Shown here: in pieces, positions 17,172 to 25,768 of the stretch
Layout of the letters: each line of letters opens with the position of its first letter
Numbering within the stretch: position 1 is the stretch's first letter
Assembly (NCBI GenBank): GCA_003427395.1
Contig: BFEA01000153.1
Location: forward strand, 2,545,595-2,571,440
From: Chara braunii
Lineage: Eukaryota > Streptophyta > Charophyceae > Charales > Characeae
Reading direction: 5' to 3'
Length of the DNA stretch: 25,846 nucleotides
Position numbers and translations under genes: made by a program
Notes under the pieces: generated by a model
Seen by the model: only the letters and a program-made list of their open reading frames with translations
Told to the model about the DNA's origin: nothing
Databases searched by the model: none

Positions 17172-17406
17172 GCCCGGGAGGGCACAAGCAGGCAGGAGGC
17201 AGTCTTTAGGATTTGGCAGCAGCACTCTGCAGGAGCATTGCAGTAGTACTAGATAGCAATAGGAGTAGTCTTCAGTGCTGGCGCTGCTAGGATCTTAGAG
17301 TAGCATTGAGAGAGAGGGCAATGGCGGAGGCCAGGGAGACTTACCTGTGGCGCCATAGCTCCAGCTTCGTCTTCGATGTACCTGCAACAAGGTGCCACCT
17401 TCACAG

Positions 17407-17417
17407 GTTAGTCCTGG

Positions 17418-17448
<31 letters not shown>

Positions 17449-17467
17449 CTTCTTCTTCCTCCTTTAG
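17407..17467 (+). promoter_or_regulatory. Possible mini-intron or splice donor in E4 R-U5
   Basis: CAG/GTTAGT at 17404-17412 is followed by the (CA)n tract and then TTCTTCTTCTTCCTCCTTTAG ending at 17467 (the pyrimidine run and AG give an acceptor-like end). The 61-bp span is intron-like in layout but very short. The donor is also present in the 3' LTR (25757) and, as CAG/GTGAGA, in the E3 LTR. Splicing is not shown. Confidence 0.25.
17418..17445. repeat. (CA)n microsatellite in E4 5' LTR
   Basis: About 14 CA units. The equivalent tract in the 3' LTR has at least 39 units. Confidence 0.95.
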
Positions 17468-17901
17468 TCCACCATCTCTCGCTCACCCTCTCGCCACCTG
17501 ACTTCTGAGTATCAACAGACTACAAGAGAGAGAGAGAGAGAGAGAGATTTGTGACTTTGGGATATTGACGACATTGGATACAGACTCGATCTTGGGACAG
17601 AGACATTGACGAGGGACTATTTGGAATTGATACCAACGACACTTGCGTGACGACACTCCCATCTCCTCCCTCTTCTTCGTCTGATCCCCCTCCTCTTCAT
17701 CTGTGTATGAGTGGAGCCTGGCGCATTCTTCCGGTGTGTAGCGCCAGGCCCCTTCACACCTTGCGATGATGATGATGTATGATTGGCTTGCATTGCGACA
17801 TTGATTGGTCTTATCATTGGTATTTTAGCCTTCCGCTGCACTATCCTGTACTGAGAGGTCGGTTCTTGTTCTGGTCTGCGCCATTACGGTATGCGGCAGT
17901 T

Positions 17902-17913
17902 TGGTATCAGAGC
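17902..17913 (+). other. E4 primer-binding site, initiator tRNA-Met type
   Basis: TGGTATCAGAGC, three bases after the LTR end. It is identical to the E1 site on the opposite strand and fixes the direction of E4. Confidence 0.95.
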
Positions 17914-17954
17914 GGACCTGTCAATCAGAGGATCCGCCCAATCAAGGAGCCAGC

Positions 17955-17996
<42 letters not shown>
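17955..17996. repeat. (TTGA)n microsatellite
   Basis: About ten TTGA units just downstream of the PBS. Confidence 0.95.
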
Positions 17997-19467
17997 ATTA
18001 GTTAATCAAGTAGGACTTGCAATGAATGCAGATTGTGAAGACATTTGTCAACAATGCAAGCCCAGATGAATATCAAACTGCTGATGATTACCAATAATCA
18101 TAATCGTGTCCAGATAGAATGAGATGGGAGAATCATACAAAGACGATGGAGAGAGGAGGGAGATTAGACAAAGAAGAGGAATAAAGACCAATGCCCACTT
18201 CTACTTCGGGTTCCCTCCGTGATCACCACCTCAAATAATCAATAGTCTGAACGCACATCTAAAGTTCTACTACAATGTGCCATGTGGCACGTCAATAAGT
18301 CCTCATCAGCGCACTGGAGCAATGTCGACCTCAAGATGACCAGGGACGTGTCCACAATTACCCCACAGTCATGATCTCCTCCTGAGTGACAATAAATCAG
18401 AACAGTAGTGCGAATCACGTAGCCCAGCCACGTCAACAACAGTACACATGGCAGCGGCCACGACAACAGCAACGCGTGGCAGCTGCCACGTCAGCATGCC
18501 CAGAAGACAATAGCAAGCCAGCCACCATGCCGAGCCAGCAGCGCGTCGCCATAATCTCCCAAGTGCCAGCACAAAGCCAACGTTCACCAGCGTCGCAGCA
18601 TCAAGCCAGCGTCGCACCGTCAACGCGTGAAGTCAGCATTGATGCAAGACTGAATGAATGTCAAAGTCAGGAAGTCAGCGCTTAAGTAGCGTTGACACGG
18701 GGTCTGGACCCCGGATGCTGCATCCCTCAGCCGTCCAGATCTCAATGCAAATATCGGCCCAGATTGACCTGAAACCGAATTCCTTCTGGCCTCGATGCTG
18801 TCTGGGTACCTGCGTACAACAAGTGAGTGTATCCGACCAAGGGCCTGGGCGCGGTACCTTTGACCTGACAGTTGGTTTAGACTTTTGATTTTCCCACGGG
18901 CAGTGTGTGGTCACACTGCCTGGTGCAGGCCGAGTTTGGCCTGCGTCATCGGGGCTCCGTTTCGAGGGCCCGGACTGCTGCAGAACACGGGTTACTGCAG
19001 GACTTCGTCAAATCCCTGCAAATTGTTTTTCGCAACAAATCTCCGGAAATATGGTATTAGCATTTCGTTTTTTTTTTTCCTTCTTCTTCTCTCTGGGCAT
19101 ATTAGGTGAACTAGGGAGGTTGTCATATTCTCGGAAACTGGATCTATTCTTCTCTGAAAGTGGAACCTCCATTCTAGTTTGCGCAAAAAAAAAAAATCAA
19201 GATCACATTTTTTTTTAAAGCCGAAACTTTGCGAAACCTTGCCTAGATCTCGCTCATAGCACTCCTCCGTAATGCCTCACTGATAGCCGATCGACAGATA
19301 TTCAAAAAAAAAAAAAAAAAAAAGGGGGAGGGGTTCCTCTTCTTTTATTTTTTTTAAATTTTATTGTGTTTCTGTTGATTAGGACCGGGAATGGAAAGTG
19401 CAGTTTGGTTACCTTCCTGCGTTTCCCTCCCACCCAGCCCTTTGCCTGCGTTCCCGGTTTGGTAAAT

Positions 19468-19645
19468 GCCACATTAGCAGCAGTGCCACGTCAGCAGTGC
19501 CACGCCAGCAGCAGTGTTGTGACAGCAGTGCCATGTCAGCAGCAGTGCCATGTCAGCAGCAGTGCCACATCAGCAGTGCCATGTCAGCAGTGCCACGTCG
19601 GCAGCAGTGCTACGACAGCAGTGCCACATCAGCAGTGCCCTGCCA
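19468..19645. repeat. GTGCCAC(G/A)TCAGCAG minisatellite before gag
   Basis: The word GTGCCAyrTCAGCA(GCA) recurs about ten times with 12-21 bp spacing, right up to the gag start. The gag frame is open through it back to 19366, so read-through would give a Cys/Ser/Gln-rich repeat, but coding is unlikely. Several units carry CACGTCA. Confidence 0.8.
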
Positions 19646-19647
19646 CC

Positions 19648-20501
19648 ATGACGGTCTCAGTTTTGGGCATGCCAGGCCAACTGGCCAGCGAGTCCATTGC
19701 CGAGTTCCGACAGCGAATCCAAGATCAGCTCGCGCAGATCGAGGCTGAGGAACAGCGCCAGGCGGCAGCCGAGGCTGCCCTCCTACAGGCTGAAGCGGAG
19801 GCAGTGGCTGAAAAGCAGCCCCTTCAGGCCGCAGCTGACGCAGATGCCCAGGCCCGCTGCAGGCAGGCCCAAGATCTGCTGCAGCGGCACGAAGCCACCA
19901 GCGTCGACAGGCTCAAGTTCTGGCACTTTGAACCATCCGAGGGCCACGATGACACGACACCAGAAGACCAGCACAAGGAGTTTCTTTCCAAACTCGTGAC
20001 CCGGTTGGTTTACACTTGTAACCACCTGCAGTCCGAGTTAGAGAAACAGCACCAGGAACTGGAGAAGCTCCGACAGGCGGTGCAGATCCACAAGGACCTG
20101 CACGAGGATGCCACACGGGCACTTAATACCCGTATACAGGACTTGGAGCAACCAGCACCAAGACCAGATGCTGGCGAACCCAATAATGCAGCCTCAACCC
20201 GCCAGTTGGAGCAACGACTCGACCGTGTACTAGCGATGCTCGGCGACATCAGCGCCTTCGCTGCACCAGCCTCCATCAGCGAGCAGCTCGACACCTTGAA
20301 GAATGAGGTTCGACAACTGCACCAGCCGCCCGACAATGATGGCAGCACCAGTGCATCGCGGCAGTACAAGATGTTGATGTTCCGGATTGAGAAGTTTGAT
20401 GACTGTACGCATCAGGACCCGATCACCTGGTGGCAAGGCTTTACGACGGAGCTTCGGATTCATCAGGTCCCCGATCACTTGTACATCTTGGCGTTGTTCC
20501 C
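19648..20501 (+). pseudogene. E4 Gag, N-terminal coiled coil and capsid start
   Basis: The ATG at 19648 is in a strong context (GCCACCATGA) and the protein starts MTVSVLGMPGQ, matching the E5 Gag start. Residues about 20-90 are Ala/Glu/Gln-rich helix. About 125-165 (LQSELEKQHQELEKLRQAV and on) and 190-245 look like coiled coils. The capsid begins near residue 245 with FRIEKFDDCTHQDPITWWQGFTTELRIHQVPDHLYILALF. After LALF (about 20500) the reading frame must shift by one base to continue; the original frame runs on nonsensically to 20601. The product would be the particle structural protein. Confidence 0.87.
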
Positions 20502-21125
20502 AACGCCAAGGGCGGATGCCAGATCTGGCTCAGCCACATGGCAACCATCCACGGCGTCCAAGTCGCCGACCTGCACAAAAAGATCTCTTGGGAAGATCTG
20601 ACGAAGGAATGGAAGAAGCCGTTCATTGTTGACGACGCCTCGGCGCTCGAATGGCAAAAGATCGTGGCAACACCCGATCTTGACTTGCCATTTTTGCATT
20701 TGCGCCGGGAGTTCTACAACCGGTCGTGTGCCGCCTTGAGCCTCGCAGTCGGTGATCGCGAACAAGACACGACCTTCGCGGAAATCATTGACAAGGCTCG
20801 TGAGATCATCAAGACCAACTGGGCTGCTGCACACGAGAAATCAGCGTGGCAGCCCGCCTGTGGAAAAGGGAAGGCGAAAACAGCATCGCCGACCGGAAAT
20901 GGACAGCCAGTACCATGTTTCAAATTCAGCTTGACCGAGGCCGAATACAAATACGGCAACCGATACGGCTGCTGCTATTGGTGCAACAGCACCAAGCACA
21001 AGACCTCCCGATGCCAAGACCAAGGCAAGGAGGATGTTCGACCTCGAATCAGCTCGGGAAACATGGCTGCGCGGAAGGTGAGGCGACTCCACCTCTCACT
21101 CCACCAGATTCGGCCGCCTTTCTAG
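20494..21125 (+). pseudogene. E4 Gag, capsid C-terminus and CCHC knuckle
   Basis: This continues the capsid in the second frame: PNAKGGCQIWLSHMATIHGV, DLHKKISWEDLTKEWKKPF, then FLHLRREFYNRSCAAL and ARE-type helices. A basic linker (KGKAKT) leads to CYWCNSTKHKTSRC, a C-x2-C-x4-H-x4-C knuckle near 20970-21012. It ends in a basic tail at 21125. Capsid assembly and RNA packaging would be the roles. Only the single frameshift near 20500 separates it from the first part. Confidence 0.87.
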
Positions 21126-21480
21126 CAGCCTCCTGCACATCTGGGGAGAATGCGGATGTCGCGAGTCCTCGGTTCACGAGGATTAGACTGTCCACTTGTC
21201 CCACCGTTGGACCAGCCACTCCACGTGCAAGACTCCACCGCATGCACGGTTTCATCACCATCGGCAACCGATTTGGCAGCTTCGCCGCCAACTTTCGCTG
21301 GGGATTCAACGTCATGGTCAAGACTTGAGAAACTCGACCCGTTGACATTCGCGGGCTTCCAATGGCTGCCCCTTCCCACGACCGGTCGATTGTCGAAACC
21401 GCATTGCAACGCGCTTATGGCACAATTGCGGGATTACTTGCACACTGTAGTACCAGCTTCGTTGATGGACGCAGAGCAGG
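21126..21480 (+). pseudogene. E4 Gag-protease linker
   Basis: Open frame 21150-21587 reads a Pro/Ser-rich stretch, then SRLEKLDPLTFAGFQWLPLP and LMAQLRDYLHTVVPASLMDA. The sense then moves to the next frame (VVDLRDYLAKIDHEFKTQ) at about 21475, another frameshift. No enzyme domain is recognised; related elements have such a spacer ahead of the protease. Confidence 0.6.
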
Positions 21481-21988
21481 GGTTGTTGACCTTCGCGACT
21501 ACCTTGCGAAGATCGACCACGAGTTCAAGACACAACGGTACGCCACCAACGACGCACCATTGCTGTACATACGCATTCAGATCGTAGAAGCGACCTGCAG
21601 CGCTTTGATCGATTGTGGAGCTACTCGCAACTGTATGAGCCAAGATTTCCTGGTACTCGCTGGCCTGGGGCCACGCGTTTGGAGGAAGTCGCAGCCCACG
21701 CAAGTCACGTTGGCCGACGGTGACACACACAAGTCAATCGACCGGTGCATTGATTTCGTCCCTGTGTACTTCGCTCCGCATGCAAGCGAGGCCGTGTCCT
21801 TCGACATTCTGGACACCAAGTTTGACATGATTTTGGGCATATCGTGGTTGAGAAGCGAGGATCACCCGATGAACTTTTACCACCGCACCGTTCACATCCA
21901 TGATCGAAACGGAGTACTAGTCCCATGCACGGTGCCTGCACCTCACCCTTCGGAGGAAGTCGCAGCCCACGCAAGTCACGTTGGTTGA
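21481..21988 (+). pseudogene. E4 aspartic protease, first copy
   Basis: Within the open frame ending at 21988: PLLYIRIQIVEATCSALIDCGATRNCMSQDFL, then FDILDTKFDMILGISWL and the downstream RSEDHPMNFYHRTVHI. The active-site triplet is DCG rather than D-S/T-G. It may be a lesion or a lineage-specific variant. FDMILG is the hydrophobic closing strand. Its C-terminal half is repeated immediately downstream (21952-22195), which also brings in the stop at 21986-21988. Confidence 0.83.
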
Positions 21989-22195
21989 CGGTCCCGTGTA
22001 CTTCGCCCCACATGCAAGCGAGGCCGTGTCTTCCAACATTCTGGACACCCAGTTCGACATGATTTTGGGCATGTCATGGCTGCGAAGCGAGGATCACCCG
22101 GTGAACTTCTACCGCTCCACCGTTCACGTTCGTGATCGGAACGGAGTACTAGTCTCATGCACGGTGCCTCCACCTCACCCTTCGATCAGCTGCCA
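21681..22195 (+). repeat. Direct tandem duplication of the protease C-terminal half
   Basis: GGAGGAAGTCGCAGCCCACG occurs at 21681 and 21952. Copy 1 (21681-21951) and copy 2 (21952-about 22195) align throughout, with about one base in ten different. Copy 2 lacks about 42 bp (GACACACACAAG and on) next to the repeat start. The duplicated segment covers the protease closing strand and the following linker. Confidence 0.9.
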
Positions 22196-22388
22196 CGTGG
22201 GTTCCGTCGCAAGCATTCGAGCTTCCATCACCAGGGACAACATCGAGGTGATGGGGGTGTATTTTCTCCACGCCCTCCCTCCCCATGACATCCCATCGAC
22301 GGACGCATCAACGGATCCACACATCACCGAGCTTCTCGACGCCTACGGCGACGTGTTCGTAGTACCGGATCGGCCCATCCGCCACTAG
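21981..22388 (+). pseudogene. E4 second protease half and protease-RT linker
   Basis: A 135-aa open segment begins inside the second duplication copy (FDMILGMSWLRSEDHPVNFY) and continues into unique sequence: HITELLDAYGDVFVVPDRPIRH. That ending is the Y-x-DVF...H pattern just before RT. A TAG at 22386-22388 follows, where Gln is plausible (CAG to TAG), and the same frame goes on [21 protein letters not shown] into RT. The second half alone has no catalytic Asp. Confidence 0.82.
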
Positions 22389-23070
22389 ATCATTCTCGAG
22401 GCCGGGGCCGTACCTCCGCGTGGTCGCATCTACCGCATGAGCGAGGAAGAGTTAAGTGTGCTATGGGCACAACTCGGCGACCTTCTTGAGAAAGCTTGGA
22501 TTCGGCCTAGCTCTTTACCATACGGCGCTCCCGTTCTCTTCGTTCGGAAGAAGAACAAGGACTTGCGGTTGTGCATCGATTATCGCAAGCTCAACGCGCA
22601 AACCGTCAAGAATGCCGGCTCTCTTCTGCGCATCGACGACCTCCTCGAACGGCTGGGCGGCGCAAAATTTTTCTCCAAGCTTGACCTCAAATCGGGATAT
22701 CACCAACTCGAGATCTGGCGGGAGGACCGCTACAAGACCGCGTTCAAGACGCAATATGGGCATTTTGAATGAATGGCTATGCCTTTTGGCCTTACGAATG
22801 CCCCGACCACGTTCCAAGCAGCTGACAACGGATTTCCGACACATGCTGGACAAATTTGTACTCGTCTACCTCGACGATATTTTGGTGTACAGTCGGAGTT
22901 TGGACGAGCATGTGGAGCACCTGCGCACCGTGTTGGAGCGGCTACGACAAACCAAGTACAAAGCCAACCGCGACAAATGTGAGTTCGCGCGGCAGGAGCT
23001 CAAGTACTTGGGCCATTATGTGACGCCGGAAGGCATCCGTCCACTCGTGGACAAGATTGAGGCCATCTGA
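22389..23070 (+). pseudogene. E4 reverse transcriptase
   Basis: RT landmarks in order: [59 protein letters not shown] (first catalytic Asp), then a TGA at 22770-22772 where family members often have an aromatic residue (TGG to TGA fits). AMPFGLTNAPTTFQ follows, then a one-base frameshift near 22832-22836, then HMLDKFVLVYLDDILVYSRS with the catalytic Asp pair and YLGHYVTPEGI. The frame ends at a TGA (23068-23070) where Arg would fit (CGA to TGA). All catalytic residues remain. Confidence 0.92.
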
Positions 23071-23676
23071 GTATGGCCCGAGGCCACCAACACCACGGAC
23101 GTTCGCTCATTTATGGGGTTGGCAGGCTACTATCAACGCTTCATCACCGGGTACTCTAGGATTTCCGCACCATTGACGAGATTACAATTGCCAGAGGTGC
23201 CATTCGTATTCGACGACGAAGCGCGCCGGTCATTCCAAGCACTCAAAACGACAATGCTCATGGCACCCGTCCTTAGCATCTACGACCCCACCTTGCCAAC
23301 GAGAGTGACAACCGACGCCTCCGGCTATGGTATTGGGGAAGTCTTGGAACAACACGACGACCATGACTGATATCCCGTGGAGTACTTCAGCCACAAGGTG
23401 CCTCCCATTAACTCACTTGATGAGGCAAGGAAGAAGGAGTTGCTCGCGTTCGTGATGGCTCTCAAGAGATGGCGACACTTCCTCCTTGGGCGTCGTAGGT
23501 TCACATGGGTCACGGATAACAACCCGTTGACCTACTACAAGACGCAAGATACGGTGAGCAGCACTATCGGATGATGGATGTATTTCACCGACCAATTTGA
23601 CTTCACACCGAAACATTGCGCCAGCCTTTCCAATCACGCAGCAGATGCACTCTCGCGAAGACCCGATCTTTGCGCT
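23071..23676 (+). pseudogene. E4 RNase H
   Basis: VRSFMGLAGYYQRFI joins RT to RNase H. FDDEARRSFQALK, then TRVTTDASGYGIG (first Asp), then a TGA at 23368-23370 and YPVEYFSHK, then DEARKKELLAFVMALKRWRHFL (Glu) and FTWVTDNNPL (Asp). Another TGA at 23572-23574 stands where an Arg before Trp is expected. HAADALSRR closes the domain. All pieces from the frameshift in RT onward are in one frame, so stops rather than frameshifts break it. Confidence 0.9.
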
Positions 23677-24056
23677 ATGACACATCATGCCTTCGCATTC
23701 AATGAGGAACTCCAGCGACATTTCATTCGGGGCTACCAATCTGATCCGGATTTTGCCACGCTATATGCGCAGCTATCTTTGGATCACCCGCCAGCCAGCA
23801 GTTATCGCATCGTTGACGGGTACTTGCTTATCCACTCGTGAGGCAAGGACTTACTCTGCGTCCCACGAGACCGTCGTCTTCGGACTCGCCCTCTCGGCGA
23901 GTACCACGACTCACGACTCGCCGGCCATTTCGGACTATCGCATGACTTCGGCAATGCTTCCGGTGGCCCGACGTCATCACCGATGTCACTCGATATTGCA
24001 ACTCTTGCGAAGTTTGCCAACGAAGCAAGCCCCGCAACCGCAATCTCTACGGTGAG
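23677..24056 (+). pseudogene. E4 RNase H-integrase linker and zinc finger
   Basis: The frame 23578-23841 ends VDGYLLIHS then TGA, followed in the same frame by GKDLLCVPRD; E3 has HTRGKDLLCVPSD, so CGA to TGA is indicated at 23839-23841. The HHCC His pair is in YHDSRLAGHFG. A frameshift near 23940-23965 moves the Cys pair (RYCNSCEVCQR) to the frame that continues into the core. The module folds around zinc and helps DNA binding. Confidence 0.85.
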
Positions 24057-24516
24057 TTGTGCCCGTTGCCTATCCCGCGGGAACCAGGCCTCTCCGTTGC
24101 TATGGACGTCACCGGCCTGTTTCCCCACGACCGCCTCGGGCATGATGGCATCCTCACGGTCGTTGACCGTTTGAGTAAGTACGCGCGATTTCTCCCTTGC
24201 AAGTACTACGCCACGGCTCCCGAACTTACGNGCCTCTTGCACACCGGCTGGATTCGCAGCCACGGCGTACCAGAATACATCGTTAGCGACCGCGACACTC
24301 GGTTCATGTCGGACTTTTCTCATGAAGGAGTCCAACACAGAAATGAAACCAAGTTCGACTCGGCACCCACAAACGGACGGGCAAACGGAGAGAGCTCATC
24401 AGACCACTCAAATGATGCTTCGTACGCTCATCCGTCCGGATCAGAAGGATTGGGTTGACCGCCTCCCCGACATCGAGTTTGCCTATAACACTCGTTGCAT
24501 CCGGCGTTCGGCGTGA
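24057..24516 (+). pseudogene. E4 integrase catalytic core
   Basis: One frame has AMDVTGLFPHDRLGHDGILTV (first Asp), RLSKYARFLPC, then a base N at 24231, then GVPEYIVSDRDTRFMSDF (second Asp). A frameshift near 24320-24345 leads to HPQTDGQTERAHQT, which holds the catalytic Glu, and RPDQKDWVDRLPDIEFAYNT. It closely resembles E3 12540-13303. The enzyme would join cDNA ends to chromosomal DNA. Confidence 0.9.
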
Positions 24517-25238
24517 CTCCATTCGAGTTGCACCGCAGTGGTCGGAAACGCCGTATCTTCGCTGCTCTTCTCCTCCTACGAACTGCCGATATAGACGCCG
24601 CTTGCTCTCCCACCCTCGTCTGGAAGTACAGGGAATTGCTGACTCAAGCCCGTGCGAACATGCACAAGGCTCAAGTCCGCATGCAGCAGCAAGCCAACAG
24701 GCGTCGCGTGCCATGTCCCATCCACGCCGGCGATCTTGTTTGGGTCTCCGCGGAGGAGTTTGCGCTCGAACAGGATGTTTCATGCAAACTACTCCCCAAG
24801 TGGTTTGGACCATGGACCGTCCTTTCAGCCGCAGGCGACAAGCCCTACGACCCATCCTTTGTGATTGACATCCCTCCGCATCTGCCGGTCCATCCAGTCT
24901 TTCACGCCTCGAAGCTGGCGACATACACACCAGCCAAGGACAATGACTTCCCGGACCGACCATCACAGGACCCTCCATCCATGGATGGTCATCAGGAGAT
25001 CGATCGCGTCGTCACGCACCGCAAGTACGGCACCAAGCGGATGCAATACAAGGTCTCATTCAAATGGTGCAACCGCGACGACACAAGGTGGATTTCACAA
25101 GCAGATTTGCAGGCATCTGCACGGCTGATCTATGCCGACTACGAGCGACAAAGACTAGCCAAGGAAGCTTCACAACCTGCCCCTCCCACCCGGACTTTGG
25201 TCCCTCCCTCCGACAGGCAGCTTCGCCCTCGCAGGTAA
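24495..25238 (+). pseudogene. E4 integrase C-terminus, open to the natural stop
   Basis: A 247-aa open segment continues the core (HPAFGVTPFELHRSG), then a helical RNMHKAQ-type region, then GDLVWVSAEEF and KLLPKWFGPWTVL (GPY/F-type module), PSFVIDIP and VHPVFHASKLATYTPA. It ends with YKVSFKWCNRDDTRWISQADL, a degenerate chromodomain-like segment, and a basic tail DRQLRPRR, stopping at TAA 25236-25238. The stop lies 12 bp before the PPT. It needs one more frameshift (near 24500) to join the core. This is the longest intact pol piece in E4. Confidence 0.9.
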
Positions 25239-25250
25239 GCTCAGTCTTTC

Positions 25251-25260
25251 GAGGTGGGGG
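25251..25260 (+). other. E4 polypurine tract
   Basis: GAGGTGGGGG directly precedes the 3' LTR start TGTGGC. E3 has the matching GGAGGTGGGGG. Confidence 0.88.
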
Positions 25261-25525
25261 TGTGGCATACTATGCACCACACGGGCCTGCAAAGCCCAAC
25301 CAGGCGGAACAAGGGATAAGTAAGGGCCCTCCAGGCCCTGTGTCGTTTCAGCCTAAAACGGAGGGCCAATATTAGGCCCTCTTAAAGTCGACCTTTCCTG
25401 AAATTTAGGCGCCAGACCAGGGATAAGCGCAGGCCATTTTTAGGCCCGTTTCAAGACAACCTTTTTTTGAACTTAGGTGCCAGGGTCTGGCACAATTCGG
25501 CATTGGCAAGAGCAGCCTCCCATAC

Positions 25526-25551
25526 GGACCAGCGCTATATAGTGCTGGTCC
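25526..25551 (+). promoter_or_regulatory. TATA-like core in a palindrome, E4 3' LTR
   Basis: Arms and loop are identical to 17146-17171, while bases just outside differ between the two LTRs. Confidence 0.55.
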
Positions 25552-25767
25552 GCCCGGGAGGGCACAAGCAGCACTCTGCAGGAGTGCTGCAGTAGTAGTA
25601 GATAGCGATAGGAGTAGTTTTCAGCCCTGGGCGCTGCTAGGATCTTAGAGTAGCGTTGAGAGAGAGGGAGGTGGCGGAGGCCAGGGAGACTTACTTGTGG
25701 CGCCATAGCTCCAGCTTCGTCTTCGATGTACCAGCAACAAGGCGCCATCTTCACAGGTTAGTACCTG

Positions 25768-25768
<1 letters not shown>

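Larger units (their letters stand above)
16881..17898 (+). repeat. E4 5' LTR
   Basis: Starts TGTGGCATACTATGC, identical to the start of the 3' LTR at 25261, and ends ...TATGCGGCA three bases before the PBS. The ends form an imperfect inverted repeat (TGTGGCATA versus TGCCGCATA). Length is 1018 bp. Inside are a TATA palindrome, two copies of AACTTAGGCGCCAG (about 17023 and 17090), a (CA)n tract and a (GA)n tract at 17525-17547. It carries about 27 bp near 17180-17206 that the 3' LTR lacks. Confidence 0.93.
17914..19647 (+). other. E4 leader between PBS and gag
   Basis: About 1.73 kb with no recognisable protein. It holds a (TTGA)n tract (17955-17996), a purine-rich stretch (18115-18185), several CCACGTCA motifs (about 18428, 18485, 19487), poly-T at 19069-19079, and A-runs at about 19185-19196 and 19304-19323. 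Short frames here have no family features. The length suggests accumulated insertions. Confidence 0.6.

Noticed and set aside
17902-17913. tRNA gene fragment
   Set aside because: The tRNA-Met match is only the 12-base PBS in the correct place beside an LTR; no cloverleaf follows.
18386-18685. 99-aa frame in the E4 leader
   Set aside because: Low-complexity Gln/Ser-rich translation of repeated CCACGTCAGC-like words; no domain.
20010-20369. Minus-strand frames opposite E4 gag
   Set aside because: Antisense shadows of an Ala/Gln-rich coding region without motifs of their own.
21481-22388. A novel double-protease protein
   Set aside because: The second segment is a duplicate of only the C-terminal half, lacks a catalytic Asp and follows a stop, so duplication is the simpler reading.
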